Below, one piece after another: positions 31,691 through 39,779 of a stretch of DNA of 64,000 nucleotides. The position numbers and the translations under genes were made by a program. This stretch comes from Haloglomus halophilum (GTDB taxonomy: Archaea; Halobacteriota; Halobacteria; Halobacteriales; Haloarculaceae): NCBI RefSeq assembly GCF_024298885.1, contig NZ_CP101166.1:3719149-3783148 (forward strand), in the 5' to 3' direction. Numbering within the stretch: position 1 is the first letter of the stretch; the number at the start of each line of letters is the position of its first letter. The notes under the pieces were generated by a model, which saw only the letters and a list, made by a program, of their open reading frames with translations, searched no databases and was not told the DNA's origin.

Positions 31691-32518
31691 ATGCCTCCGG
31701 CCAACCTCCGAGGGACCGTCCGGTTCTACCTGCTGGACCACGAGACTCCGCTCGGGAAGGCCATCGACATCGGGCTGCTGGTCCTGAACCTGCTGTTCGT
31801 CGTGGTGCTGGTCGTGGAGACCTATCCGCTCCGGCCGGCGACGGCGGACCTCCTCCGGACGGCCGAGGTGTCACTGGCGATACTCTTCCTCGTCGAGTAC
31901 GTCCTCCGGCTGTACGGTGCCGAGTCACGGATGTCGGAGGCGACGGACCCGTACACGGTGGCCGACCTCCTCGCGGTCCTTCCCACCATCCTCGTGTTCG
32001 TCGTGCCCGGTGTGGCCCTCGCGTTCGTGGCGGAGATCGGGTTCATCCGGGCGCTCCGGGTGGTCCGAGTCCTCCGCTTCTACCGGTTCACCCGCGACGC
32101 CGAGTTCTTCTTCGGCACCGTCTCGGACAACACCCTCCGGGCGGTGAAACTCCTGTTGACCGTACTCGTCGTCTTCTTCCTCTCGGCAGGGCTGTTCTAC
32201 AGCGCAGAGTACGCCGTCAACCCGGACGTGAACACGTTCGGTGACGCGTTCTACTACACCGTTGTCACGCTGTCGACGGTCGGGTTCGGTGACATCCTGC
32301 CGACGACCGCCGCCGGGCGGTGGGTGACCGTCGCCTCCATCCTCGGTGCCATCATCCTCATCCCGTGGCAGGGGAGCCGCATCGTCCGCGAGTGGGCGCG
32401 CCGAGACCGTGTGGACGTGACCTGTTCGAACTGCGGCCTCGCGGCCCACGACCGCGATGCCTCGCACTGCAAGGCCTGCGGCGAGGTCATCTACCAGGAG
32501 TACGACGGCGAGCCCTGA
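31691..32518 (+). CDS. Voltage-gated cation channel with zinc-ribbon tail
   Basis: 275 residues. Six membrane helices; S4 is R120-x2-R123-x2-R126-x2-R129-x2-R132, a classic voltage sensor, and the filter TVGFGD (196-201) follows a pore helix, typical of K+ channels (KvAP type). The cytoplasmic tail has CSNC (245-248) and CKAC (260-263), a compact zinc ribbon. The tail is likely a redox or protein-binding module. The ATG at 31691 is preferred over a GTG two codons before it. Confidence 0.88.
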   Translation: MPPANLRGTVRFYLLDHETPLGKAIDIGLLVLNLLFVVVLVVETYPLRPATADLLRTAEVSLAILFLVEYVLRLYGAESRMSEATDPYTVADLLAVLPTILVFVVPGVALAFVAEIGFIRALRVVRVLRFYRFTRDAEFFFGTVSDNTLRAVKLLLTVLVVFFLSAGLFYSAEYAVNPDVNTFGDAFYYTVVTLSTVGFGDILPTTAAGRWVTVASILGAIILIPWQGSRIVREWARRDRVDVTCSNCGLAAHDRDASHCKACGEVIYQEYDGEP

Positions 32519-32669
32519 CGCTTGCTCGGCTATTCCGTGACTGGCCATCCCAGGTGCCAGATTACCAAGCTATATCGGGCACAGATCTTGGAACTAGCGT
32601 AGTAGTAGCTCAAGGCGGCGTCGGATGGAGAAATCCGCCCGCGTAGCCGCCGACCGCCGGCCGACGGCG

Positions 32670-32954
32670 TTACTCGATGTGGCCTTCGCGGCGGAGCTGC
32701 TCGGCGTCCTGCTCGTCGTAGCGCCACTCCACGTTGGCCTTCTCGTCCTGCCAGTCCCACGGCTCGACGAGGACCACGTCGCCCTCGTTGATCCAGACGC
32801 GGTACTTCATGCGACCGGGGATGCGGCCCATCCGGTTCTTGCCGTCCTGGCACTGCACCCGGACGTGGTTCCCGCCGTTGTGTTCTGTCACAACGGCGAA
32901 CAGCTCGTCGTCGTTGGGCATCCGGAGGTTCCGGCGCCCGCTCTCTTCGCTCAT
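32670..32954 (-). CDS. eif1A: Translation initiation factor aIF-1A
   Basis: 94 residues of the OB-fold factor eIF1A/IF1. Motifs: [39 protein letters not shown] and [19 protein letters not shown]. It positions initiator tRNA on the small ribosomal subunit. The sequence is full length, and the TATA box at 32977-32984 gives a leaderless message. Confidence 0.96.
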   Translation of the reverse strand: MSEESGRRNLRMPNDDELFAVVTEHNGGNHVRVQCQDGKNRMGRIPGRMKYRVWINEGDVVLVEPWDWQDEKANVEWRYDEQDAEQLRREGHIE

Positions 32955-32976
32955 ACATTCAGTACGTCGTGTGGCC

Positions 32977-32984
32977 GTATAAGG
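32977..32984 (-). promoter_or_regulatory. TATA box of eif1A
   Basis: On the minus strand this reads CCTTATAC, about 23-30 nt before the start at 32954. Confidence 0.6.
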
Positions 32985-33135
32985 TTCCTGATAGCCGCGG
33001 TACCACGAGACACGGGAGCGATTCGGGCGGTGATCTCCGTGCCACCGGCTGGTACTGATTGGAATCCGCGGTCGGCAGGTGGCGGGAGCCGTTTCTCACG
33101 ACCACACGCTACCGACTGGTGGATGACCCACCAAC

Positions 33136-33142
33136 ATTTATG
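33136..33142 (+). promoter_or_regulatory. TATA box of the small basic-region gene
   Basis: ATTTATG lies 25-31 nt before the ATG at 33167. This supports that start over the ATG at 33140, which overlaps the box. Confidence 0.5.
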
Positions 33143-33166
33143 ACAGTCCGCGTGGTATCGATACAC

Positions 33167-33328
33167 ATGAGTTACAAACAGCGACCCACTGGCGGGGAAG
33201 ATGGGGCCCCGACGACGGTCGCCACTGTCCTGCACCGTCTCGCAGAGCGTTTCCGCACGCACGTCGCAGAGTGGCCGACGCGATTCGTCGAGATGCAGGA
33301 GGAGGCCCTCGGTGGCCTCGACCGGTAG
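33167..33328 (+). CDS. Small hypothetical protein (53 aa)
   Basis: MSYKQRPTGGEDG, then an amphipathic helix (TVATVLHRLAERFRTHVAEW) and a short acidic end. A well-placed TATA box and G/C third-position codons support it. Its stop is one base from the stop of the convergent UspA gene. No family recognised. Confidence 0.55.
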   Translation: MSYKQRPTGGEDGAPTTVATVLHRLAERFRTHVAEWPTRFVEMQEEALGGLDR

Positions 33329-33329
33329 C

Positions 33330-33767
33330 TCAGTCCGCGGCCAGCTTCACCGTCAGCACCGGTGCCGGTGACTTCCTGACGATCTCCTCCGTGACGCTCC
33401 CGATGAGGTAGTGGTCCAGCCCCGTCCGGCCGTGCGTGGCGATGACGACCACGTCGATACCGGCCTCGTCCACGTAGTCGAGGATCCCCTGTTTGGGTGT
33501 TCCCTCCTGCACCACGCGCTCGATGGCGAGTCCGTCGTCCAGCTCCGCGACCGCCTCGTCGATGGCCTCCTCGGCGCGCTCGCGCTCGCGCTCGGTCCAG
33601 GCTTCGGGCGCGAGGCCGGCCGACGGGCTCTCGAACCGGTTGCGTGTGTCGACCACCGAGAGGACGTGGACCGTCGCGTCGTAGGTGGTCGCGAGTTCGT
33701 TCGCGTGCGTCACGGCGGCCCGGGTCCCCTCGCTCCCGTCGGTGGGGAGCAGGATGTCGTCGTACAT
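33330..33767 (-). CDS. UspA-family universal stress protein
   Basis: 145 residues. It begins MYDDILLPTDGSEGTRAAV with the family Asp, and ends with THGRTGLDHYLIGSVTEEIVRKSPAPVLTV, where the ATP-binding G-x2-G-x9-G-S/T motif is fully kept. So, unlike the tandem pair at 5.2 kb, it is a canonical ATP-binding UspA. It lies 77 bases from the TauE-type permease on the same strand, which is a frequent pairing in haloarchaea. Confidence 0.9.
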   Translation of the reverse strand: MYDDILLPTDGSEGTRAAVTHANELATTYDATVHVLSVVDTRNRFESPSAGLAPEAWTERERERAEEAIDEAVAELDDGLAIERVVQEGTPKQGILDYVDEAGIDVVVIATHGRTGLDHYLIGSVTEEIVRKSPAPVLTVKLAAD

Positions 33768-33844
33768 GAGCGGGAGTTCGACGGCCGGATAGAAAACGCC
33801 CGTGGTGGCTGTTCCACGCCGTCCGGGCGCGCTGAATCCGCGGT

Positions 33845-34963
33845 TCAGAGGCCGATGAAGCCGGCACCGCCAGCGGCCATCAGGAACAGCGCTACCGAGA
33901 TGACGGCGAACAGGCCGCCGACGCCCTTCTTGATGGTCCCGGTGTCCAGCGCGTTCGAGACGTACGGGGCGATCTGTCCCCCCGTCACCGTCGCCGGGAC
34001 GGTCCAGACGACCATGTTCCACGGCGTGGCGGCGAGGTCCAGCGAGTGACCGCCGACGAGGCCGCCACCGAAGACGTGGACCAGCGAGGCCAGGATGGCC
34101 GTCGTCGCGACGATGATGTGGTTGGTTCCGATGGCGACGCGGACCGGCACCTCGGTGCGGAGCATCGAGATGATACCCAGTTCGCCCGAGCCGAAGCCGG
34201 CCAGCCCCTGGAACGTGCCACCGACGGCGTAGTTGGCGAACCGTTCGAGGTACCCACTCCGGGTGTAGCTGTAGTCGTCACCCTCGCGGTCGACACGGGT
34301 GACGTTGCCCTCGGCGTCCGTCTCGACGCCGGCCGGCCCGAGTTTGTCGTCGTCGTTCGGGAGGTCGCGCTGGCCACCGTCGGAGCGAGGCTCGCCCCCG
34401 TCGGCCGCAGCGCTGGCCTCGCTCTCGCTGCCCGACTCGTGACCATGCCCGAGGTCGGCCTTGAACAGGAGGTACGACGCGGTTATCAGCGCCAGCCCGA
34501 GGGCCAGGTGGAACAGTGGCTCCGGGATGATGAAGGAGAGCAGCGCCCCGCCCACCACGAACGGGACCGAGCCGCCGACGATGGTGAGTGCTACCCGCCG
34601 GTCGACCAGCCCGTACTGGATGAACGCGATGGACGAACTGGAGAGACCGAACGACTCGCTGATGAGCCCCACCTTCACGATGGTCTCGGGGGAGAGTGGC
34701 CGCGCCAGGAGCGGGAAGATGAAGATGAGGAACGGCACGAACAGCGCCGAACCACTGATCCCGACGGTGTTCACGATGGTCGCGCCGAGGAGGAAGAAGA
34801 AGAACAGCCACCAGTACTCGAACCAGTAGCCCTGTTCGATGGTCCCGGTCGGCGCGAACAGGTAGACGCCCGCGACGAACAGGACCGGCGCGAGGAAGAC
34901 GAACACGTGCTGGTACTTCAGGAAGGACTTCTGTACCCGGCTGGAGGACGGTGTATCAATCAT
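33845..34963 (-). CDS. TauE/SafE-family permease
   Basis: 372 residues with eight or nine membrane segments in two repeats: WWLFFFFLLGATIVNTVGISG in the first, and FQGLAGFGSGELGIISML in the second. A hydrophilic acidic loop of about 75 residues (GHGHESGSESEASAAADGGE onwards) separates the halves. The family moves sulfite, organosulfonates or related anions. Next to a UspA gene on each side. Start is the ATG at 34963; its transcript may begin at a box at 35125-35133 that would also serve a tiny upstream frame. Confidence 0.85.
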   Translation of the reverse strand: MIDTPSSSRVQKSFLKYQHVFVFLAPVLFVAGVYLFAPTGTIEQGYWFEYWWLFFFFLLGATIVNTVGISGSALFVPFLIFIFPLLARPLSPETIVKVGLISESFGLSSSSIAFIQYGLVDRRVALTIVGGSVPFVVGGALLSFIIPEPLFHLALGLALITASYLLFKADLGHGHESGSESEASAAADGGEPRSDGGQRDLPNDDDKLGPAGVETDAEGNVTRVDREGDDYSYTRSGYLERFANYAVGGTFQGLAGFGSGELGIISMLRTEVPVRVAIGTNHIIVATTAILASLVHVFGGGLVGGHSLDLAATPWNMVVWTVPATVTGGQIAPYVSNALDTGTIKKGVGGLFAVISVALFLMAAGGAGFIGL

Positions 34964-35027
34964 CGTATCGTAACACCAACTCGGACACTACGAGGAGAGG
35001 ACGGCTGTCGGCCTCGGACGTGGACAT

Positions 35028-35099
35028 CTATGAGAACTCACCCAGGAGGGAACGACGGAATCGTTCGGCTGTACGAGCGGTCGCCGCAACCGTGGTCAT
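35028..35099 (-). CDS. Possible 23-aa leader protein upstream of the permease
   Basis: Frame ATG at 35099 to TAG at 35028-35030 encodes MTTVAATARTAERFRRSLLG plus three residues. A strong TATA-like box (minus strand TTTTTAATA, 35125-35133) is 26-34 nt upstream, the leaderless spacing. It ends 64 bases before the permease start. Evidence is only position and box; it could be chance. Confidence 0.35.
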   Translation of the reverse strand: MTTVAATARTAERFRRSLLGEFS

Positions 35100-35124
35100 G
35101 AGTACGCGGCAGTAGGATATTCTG

Positions 35125-35133
35125 TATTAAAAA
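35125..35133 (-). promoter_or_regulatory. Strong AT-rich promoter box
   Basis: Minus strand TTTTTAATA, the most AT-rich box in the window, 26-34 nt before the small frame at 35099 and about 160 nt before the permease gene. It could be read from the plus strand as well. Confidence 0.5.
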
Positions 35134-35211
35134 GGCCTTCCGTTGTCTCGCGGCGTGTGGTGCCGGCACACGGGTGTGGCGGCGCCCGGGGCGGAACGAA
35201 ACCGGCCGAGT

Positions 35212-35219
35212 GATTTACT
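35212..35219 (+). promoter_or_regulatory. TATA box of the UspA gene at 35240
   Basis: GATTTACT is 21-28 nt before the GTG at 35240, which supports that start. Confidence 0.5.
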
Positions 35220-35239
35220 CGGATGTCGAACCGGCATCC

Positions 35240-35671
35240 GTGTACGACCGCATCCTCGTCCCGACCGACGGTAGCGACGCGATGGAGACGGTGTTCGACC
35301 ACGCCGCGGACCTCGCAGGCAAGTACGACGCTTCGGTCCACGTCGTCCACGTCCTCGACAGGCGGGCCTTCCTCACCCTCGACGAGGGGATGAAGGCCGA
35401 CGTGGAGGCCGAGCTGGCCGAACAGGGCGAGCGCGCCGTCGCCGCGGCCGCCGACCGGTTCGAGACGGCGGGCCTGACGGTGACGACCGAATGCCGGAGC
35501 GGCGACCCGGCCGAGGAGCTGTCCGCGACGGTCGCCGAGGCGGGCATCGACCTCGTCGTGATGGGGACCGAACGCGGGGAGTTCAGCCGCTCGATGATGG
35601 GTAGCGTCTCGGGGAAACTGACCGCCAACGTCGACGTACCGGTACTGGTCGTGAACCTCGTGGCCGAGTGA
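35240..35671 (+). CDS. UspA-family universal stress protein
   Basis: 143 residues with a GTG start, VYDRILVPTDGSDAMETVF, and ending MGTERGEFSRSMMGSVSGKLTANVDVPVLVV. The first Gly of the ATP loop is kept (G-x-x-x-G...GS), though TERGEF replaces the more usual HGRTG. The fold and length are typical. Divergent from the permease. Stops 6 bases before a convergent zinc-ribbon gene. Confidence 0.88.
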   Translation: MYDRILVPTDGSDAMETVFDHAADLAGKYDASVHVVHVLDRRAFLTLDEGMKADVEAELAEQGERAVAAAADRFETAGLTVTTECRSGDPAEELSATVAEAGIDLVVMGTERGEFSRSMMGSVSGKLTANVDVPVLVVNLVAE

Positions 35672-35677
35672 ATCGAC

Positions 35678-35956
35678 TCAGGGCGACGACGGCCCGGACG
35701 GGGTGCCGGAGGCCGTCGACCCGTCGCCGGTCGACTCGTCCGCGTAGGACTGGCGGAGCTCCTCCTCGAACACGAGCCGGGTGGCGTGCCCGCAGTAGGG
35801 ACACCGGAGCTCCGTCACCGCCTCGACCGTCCAGCCGTTGAGGACGCCGATCTCACCGCCACGCACCCGTTCCTCGAACGGGCGCCCGCACTCGTCGCAC
35901 TCGATGCCCGTCAGCTGGACGTAGGCGATGTTCTCTATGTCGAGCTGCTGTACCAC
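35678..35956 (-). CDS. Small zinc-ribbon protein
   Basis: 92 residues. Cys pairs C20-x2-C23 and C52-x2-C55 form a four-Cys zinc site (IECDECGRPF and RCPYCGHATR). The C-terminal 25 residues are a disordered acidic tail. No other domain. Possibly a nucleic-acid or protein adaptor; not recognised further. Confidence 0.7.
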   Translation of the reverse strand: MVQQLDIENIAYVQLTGIECDECGRPFEERVRGGEIGVLNGWTVEAVTELRCPYCGHATRLVFEEELRQSYADESTGDGSTASGTPSGPSSP

Positions 35957-35994
35957 GGGTCCGACGGTTCCCGCTCGACTGGCTTAAACCTCCG

Positions 35995-37668
35995 TCAGAC
36001 GCCCGACACACGGGCGGCGGGCCCGGTCCGGTCGGTCGGCAGGGGGACGGTTCTTGCGCCGACGGTGGCCGTCGGGGACCGGGCCGGCGGCTCGATGGCG
36101 GGTGACGCCGTCGACGTTCCGTTCCGGGTCGTCTCCTGGACGACGTACCGCTGGCCCACCATCGGGTCGAGCAGGCTGTCGACGGGGGCACGGTCGTCAC
36201 GCAGGACGGGGACATCGTCGGTCGGGGGCGGCTCCTCGCGGAGGTTCCGTACCTCGAACGAGAGGTCGATACCGATGTCACGGCGCTCCTCGCGGGCCCG
36301 GAGGGCCGCCTCGCTCACCCGCGTGTCGTTCCGGGTTGCGACGAGCTGGATGTTCTGGACGATCGAGCCACCGACCGTCGGGAACGTGTAGACCTGCGGG
36401 AACACCTCCGACATGGTGCGGTACTCCGCGCGGTAGAACTTCGACGCGGGCCCGCTCTCCGCGGAGATGACGTTCGCGTACAGCATCCCGTCGGCCGAGA
36501 GCTGTGATTCGGCCAGCTCGAAGAACTCCACCGTCGTCAGCTGGAAGGGGACCTTGTCCTTCTTGTACGCGTCCAGCACGATGAGGTCGTAGGTCCGGTT
36601 CGTCTCGCGGAGGTAGCGCCGGCCGTCGCCCTGATAGATGTTGAGCTGGTCGGACTCCTCGACCGCGAAGTACTCCTTCGCCACGTCGATGACCTCGGGG
36701 TCGATCTCGACCACGTCGACGGTCGCGTCGTACTCCTCGACGAACCGCTTGGGACCGGTGAACCCGCCCCCGCCGATGAACAGCACGCGGTCGATGTCGT
36801 CCGGGTCGTCGGCCAGCAGATAGGGGAGGTGGAAGTACCGCGTGTACTCGAAGACGTGTCGCGTCGGCCGGTCGACGTCCATCGCACTGTGTTGCTGGTC
36901 GTCGAGGTACAGCGTCCGGGTGTCGTTGATCTGGGTCACCTCGAGTTCCTGGTACGGCGTCTGTGTCTCGTAGAGGACGCGCCCCTCGACGGCGAAGCCG
37001 AACGAGCCGCTGGTCGCCGCCAGGACGAGGAGCACCGCGACGGCGAGCGAACGCGCCGTCATCCCGGACAGCGGCGGGTAGCTGAGGTAGACCGCCGTCC
37101 CGACCAGAAGGATTCCGAAGACGAGGCCGATGTACTCGACCGACAGCGTCGGGATGAGGAGGAAGGTGGTGCCGAAGGCGCCAAGTATGCTCCCGACGGT
37201 GCCGACTGCGTAGACGTGGCCCGAAGCCTGCCCCACACCGTCGGCTTCGGCCAGTTCGGCCGCGTACGGGCTGATGTAGCCGAGCAGGTACGTGGGCGGA
37301 CCGAACAGGAGCGTGACGGCCGGGAGCGATGCGAACCGGGCCGGCAGGGGGAGTCCCGCGACCGCGGCCAGCATCAGGTCGCCCGCGAAGATGATGGCGG
37401 CGACGTACCCCGCGGTCGCCATCAGCGCCCACGCCATGCGGTCGGTCGAGGCGTGCTCGGCGGCGCGCTGGCCGCCGCGGTGGTAGCCCAGACTCAGGGC
37501 GGCGAGGAACACGCCGATGATGGTTCCCCAGGTGTAGATGCTGCTCCCGTACTGTGGGGCGATGATGCGCCCGGAGAGGATCTCCAGGCCCATGCTGGCC
37601 ACGCCCGAGACGAACACCGCCGCCCCGGCGTCGGTGACGACCGGCAGCCGCCCTCGGACCGTACTCAT
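35995..37668 (-). CDS. Membrane-fused spermidine-synthase-like protein
   Basis: 557 residues. The N-terminal part (about 10-235) has seven or eight membrane helices (GMEILSGRIIAPQYG-type beginning); the C-terminal part (about 250-500) has a class I SAM fold of the spermidine synthase type: LFIGGGGFTGPKRF, VDVVEIDPEVID, GDGRRYL, YDLIVLDAYKKDKVPFQL. The family DAFD/DSxD of true aminopropyl transferases reads LDAYKKDK, so polyamine transfer is doubtful. Ends with a disordered Pro/Thr tail. Such fused proteins are common in archaea, with unknown substrate. Confidence 0.83.
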   Translation of the reverse strand: MSTVRGRLPVVTDAGAAVFVSGVASMGLEILSGRIIAPQYGSSIYTWGTIIGVFLAALSLGYHRGGQRAAEHASTDRMAWALMATAGYVAAIIFAGDLMLAAVAGLPLPARFASLPAVTLLFGPPTYLLGYISPYAAELAEADGVGQASGHVYAVGTVGSILGAFGTTFLLIPTLSVEYIGLVFGILLVGTAVYLSYPPLSGMTARSLAVAVLLVLAATSGSFGFAVEGRVLYETQTPYQELEVTQINDTRTLYLDDQQHSAMDVDRPTRHVFEYTRYFHLPYLLADDPDDIDRVLFIGGGGFTGPKRFVEEYDATVDVVEIDPEVIDVAKEYFAVEESDQLNIYQGDGRRYLRETNRTYDLIVLDAYKKDKVPFQLTTVEFFELAESQLSADGMLYANVISAESGPASKFYRAEYRTMSEVFPQVYTFPTVGGSIVQNIQLVATRNDTRVSEAALRAREERRDIGIDLSFEVRNLREEPPPTDDVPVLRDDRAPVDSLLDPMVGQRYVVQETTRNGTSTASPAIEPPARSPTATVGARTVPLPTDRTGPAARVSGV

Positions 37669-37753
37669 TCGTCCGCGGTTCGGCCACCGGGTGATTAAAC
37701 GTTCCCCGCGAGCGGACGCCAGCTACTTGTTCGAGATCCCCCGACGGGACGGT

Positions 37754-38227
37754 ATGCAGGTCCGGGAGGCGACGAGCGACGACGCGCCCGACGTGCTGGC
37801 CGTCCACCGGGCCGCCATCGGGGCCATCGAACCGGGCGCGTACACGGCGGCGCAACTCGACGCCTGGGCGGCTGCACAGGACGACCCCACACAGTACCCG
37901 TTCGACGATGCGGGCCAGTACCTGGCGGTGGCCGAGACCGATGCGGCCGGGGTGGTGGGGTTCGTCGGCGTCGACCGTGCCGATGGTGTGCTGGAGACGC
38001 TGTACGTCCATCCCGACCACGCCGGGATGGGTGTCGGGAGCGACCTCCTGACCCACGCAGAGAGGGTGCTCCGGGAAGCCGGACACCACCGCGTGGTGAT
38101 GGCCGCGTCCCGGAACGCCGTCCCGTTCTACGAGCGTCACGGCTACGAGACGACGCCGGAGACGTTCGACCTGGAGATGGGCCGGGAGACGCTCTCGTTC
38201 GTCCGCATGGAGCGCCCCCTCGACTAG
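37754..38227 (+). CDS. GNAT-family N-acetyltransferase
   Basis: 157 residues. Acetyl-CoA motif LYVHPDHAGMGVGSDLLTHAE (R/Q-x-x-G-x-G/A variant) and the end NAVPFYERHGYE are clear. Substrate unknown; similar genes acetylate small amines or protein termini. It diverges from the fused spermidine-synthase-like gene. Confidence 0.87.
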   Translation: MQVREATSDDAPDVLAVHRAAIGAIEPGAYTAAQLDAWAAAQDDPTQYPFDDAGQYLAVAETDAAGVVGFVGVDRADGVLETLYVHPDHAGMGVGSDLLTHAERVLREAGHHRVVMAASRNAVPFYERHGYETTPETFDLEMGRETLSFVRMERPLD

Positions 38228-38313
38228 CGGAACGGCGAGGCTGGTGATCCGGTCCCGAGCGCCGTCGTCCGAATCGGCGAAACCCACTAACCGCTCGCGT
38301 CCCTCGTACACGT

Positions 38314-39732
38314 ATGGCACGCGAACTCCCGAAACCGCCCGAGGCCGGCATCCTCAACGCGCTGCGGTTCGGGACACAGACGTTCCGGTTCCTGGAGGGA
38401 GTGCAGTCCCGGTTCGAGGACATCGTCGCCGTCCCGGTCCCGGGTCGGGGCCCGCTCGTCATCGTCACGAACCCGGCTCTGGTCCACGAAGCGCTCTCGC
38501 GCCCCGAGGACTTCCCTCGCGTTCCGGCGCAGGGTCCCTCGGCGATGATCGCCGAGCAGGGCCTCGTCCAGAGCGAGGGCGATCTCTGGCGCCAGCAGCG
38601 CGACATCGTCGGCGACGCCTTCGCCGGGCCGCAGGTCCGGGCGTACGCGAACACGGTCGGCGAGCGCGTCGAGGGACTGGCCGGCGAGTGGCGCGAGGCG
38701 CTGGAGGAGGCGCCGACCGCCGCGGCGGACGGGGGAGCCACGGCGAGCGGCGGTGCGGCTGAGACGGTGACAAGCGCAGGCCCGACCCTCGACCGCAACC
38801 TCCACCGCGAGATGACCACTCTCACCGTGCGGGTCGCCAGCGAGATACTGCTGGGCGAGGACATCGGCCGGTCGATGGCCGACCGGTTCCACTCCTGGAT
38901 GAGCGTCGCGGGCGACGAGTTCGAGTTCGACGCGAGCGCCGCCGCGCCGGCGTGGTTCCCCACCCCCGTCACCGCGGAGTTCGAGGGCGCGGCCGAGGGC
39001 GTCCTCCGGCTCGCGGAACTGATGATCGAGCGGCGCCGCGAGGCGATGGCGCGCGGCGAGAACGGCTCGATGGACATGCTGACGCTCCTGCTCGCCCGCG
39101 AGGACGACCCCGAGGTCGACTATCCCGAGAACCAGATCCGAGACGAAGTGGCCACCTTCCTCATCGCCGGCCACGAGACGACGGCGCTCTCGCTGACCTA
39201 CACGACGACGCTCCTCTCGTGGCATCCCGAGGTCCGCGAGAAGGTCCGCGAGGAGGCGCGTGAGGTGCTGGGCGACGAGACACCCCGTCACGACCACGTC
39301 GCGGACCTGGAGTACACCGGGCAGGTGTTCCAGGAGGCGCTGCGTCTGTATCCGGCTGCGTGGGCTGTCTTCCGCCGGACCACCGAGGACGTGGAACTGG
39401 GCGACTACCGCGTTCCGGCGGGCTCCGGCGTCATCATGCCACAGTGGTCCATCCACCGTGACGGCCGCTACTTCGACCGGCCCGACGAGTTCGACCCATC
39501 GCGCTGGGACGACCGCAATCCGCAGGCGGTCGAGGCGTACTTCCCCTTCTCCTCGGGGCCGCACGCCTGCATCGGCCGGCAGTTCTCGCTGACGGGCGCC
39601 CGTCTCGCGATGGCTCGCATCGCACAGGAGTTCGACGTGGACGTGCCCCGGCACGCGCTGGACGACCTCCGCGCGACGCCGACGCTTCGCCCGCCCGAAG
39701 GGGTCCCGGCGACGGTTCGGTTCGCCGAGTAG
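38314..39732 (+). CDS. Cytochrome P450
   Basis: 472 residues. I-helix AGHETT at 285-290, ExxR in EALRLYPAAW, the PERF-like DPSRW, and the heme loop FSSGPHACIGRQ with Cys 419. A Gly/Ala-rich insert (about 130-152) is unusual and likely a surface loop. No signal sequence, so it is cytosolic; redox partners are not adjacent. Haloarchaeal P450s of this class are close to CYP174-like enzymes, but no substrate can be named. Confidence 0.92.
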   Translation: MARELPKPPEAGILNALRFGTQTFRFLEGVQSRFEDIVAVPVPGRGPLVIVTNPALVHEALSRPEDFPRVPAQGPSAMIAEQGLVQSEGDLWRQQRDIVGDAFAGPQVRAYANTVGERVEGLAGEWREALEEAPTAAADGGATASGGAAETVTSAGPTLDRNLHREMTTLTVRVASEILLGEDIGRSMADRFHSWMSVAGDEFEFDASAAAPAWFPTPVTAEFEGAAEGVLRLAELMIERRREAMARGENGSMDMLTLLLAREDDPEVDYPENQIRDEVATFLIAGHETTALSLTYTTTLLSWHPEVREKVREEAREVLGDETPRHDHVADLEYTGQVFQEALRLYPAAWAVFRRTTEDVELGDYRVPAGSGVIMPQWSIHRDGRYFDRPDEFDPSRWDDRNPQAVEAYFPFSSGPHACIGRQFSLTGARLAMARIAQEFDVDVPRHALDDLRATPTLRPPEGVPATVRFAE

Positions 39733-39779
39733 TCTGCCGCTACCCGTAGACAGGTGTCCGTGGCCCGACCGCTCCCGCC

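Noticed and set aside
32519-32669. AT-richer stretch between two convergent genes, considered as a small RNA
   Set aside because: Only a weak 5-bp hairpin (CGGAT/ATCCG, 32622-32637) is seen; no tRNA, box C/D or other known RNA pattern. Probably a 3' intergenic region.
36278-38320. Minus-strand frame of 680 codons across the fused synthase-like gene
   Set aside because: Same strand but shifted frame, with repetitive Arg/His/Pro; the real gene in the other frame has clear SAM motifs.
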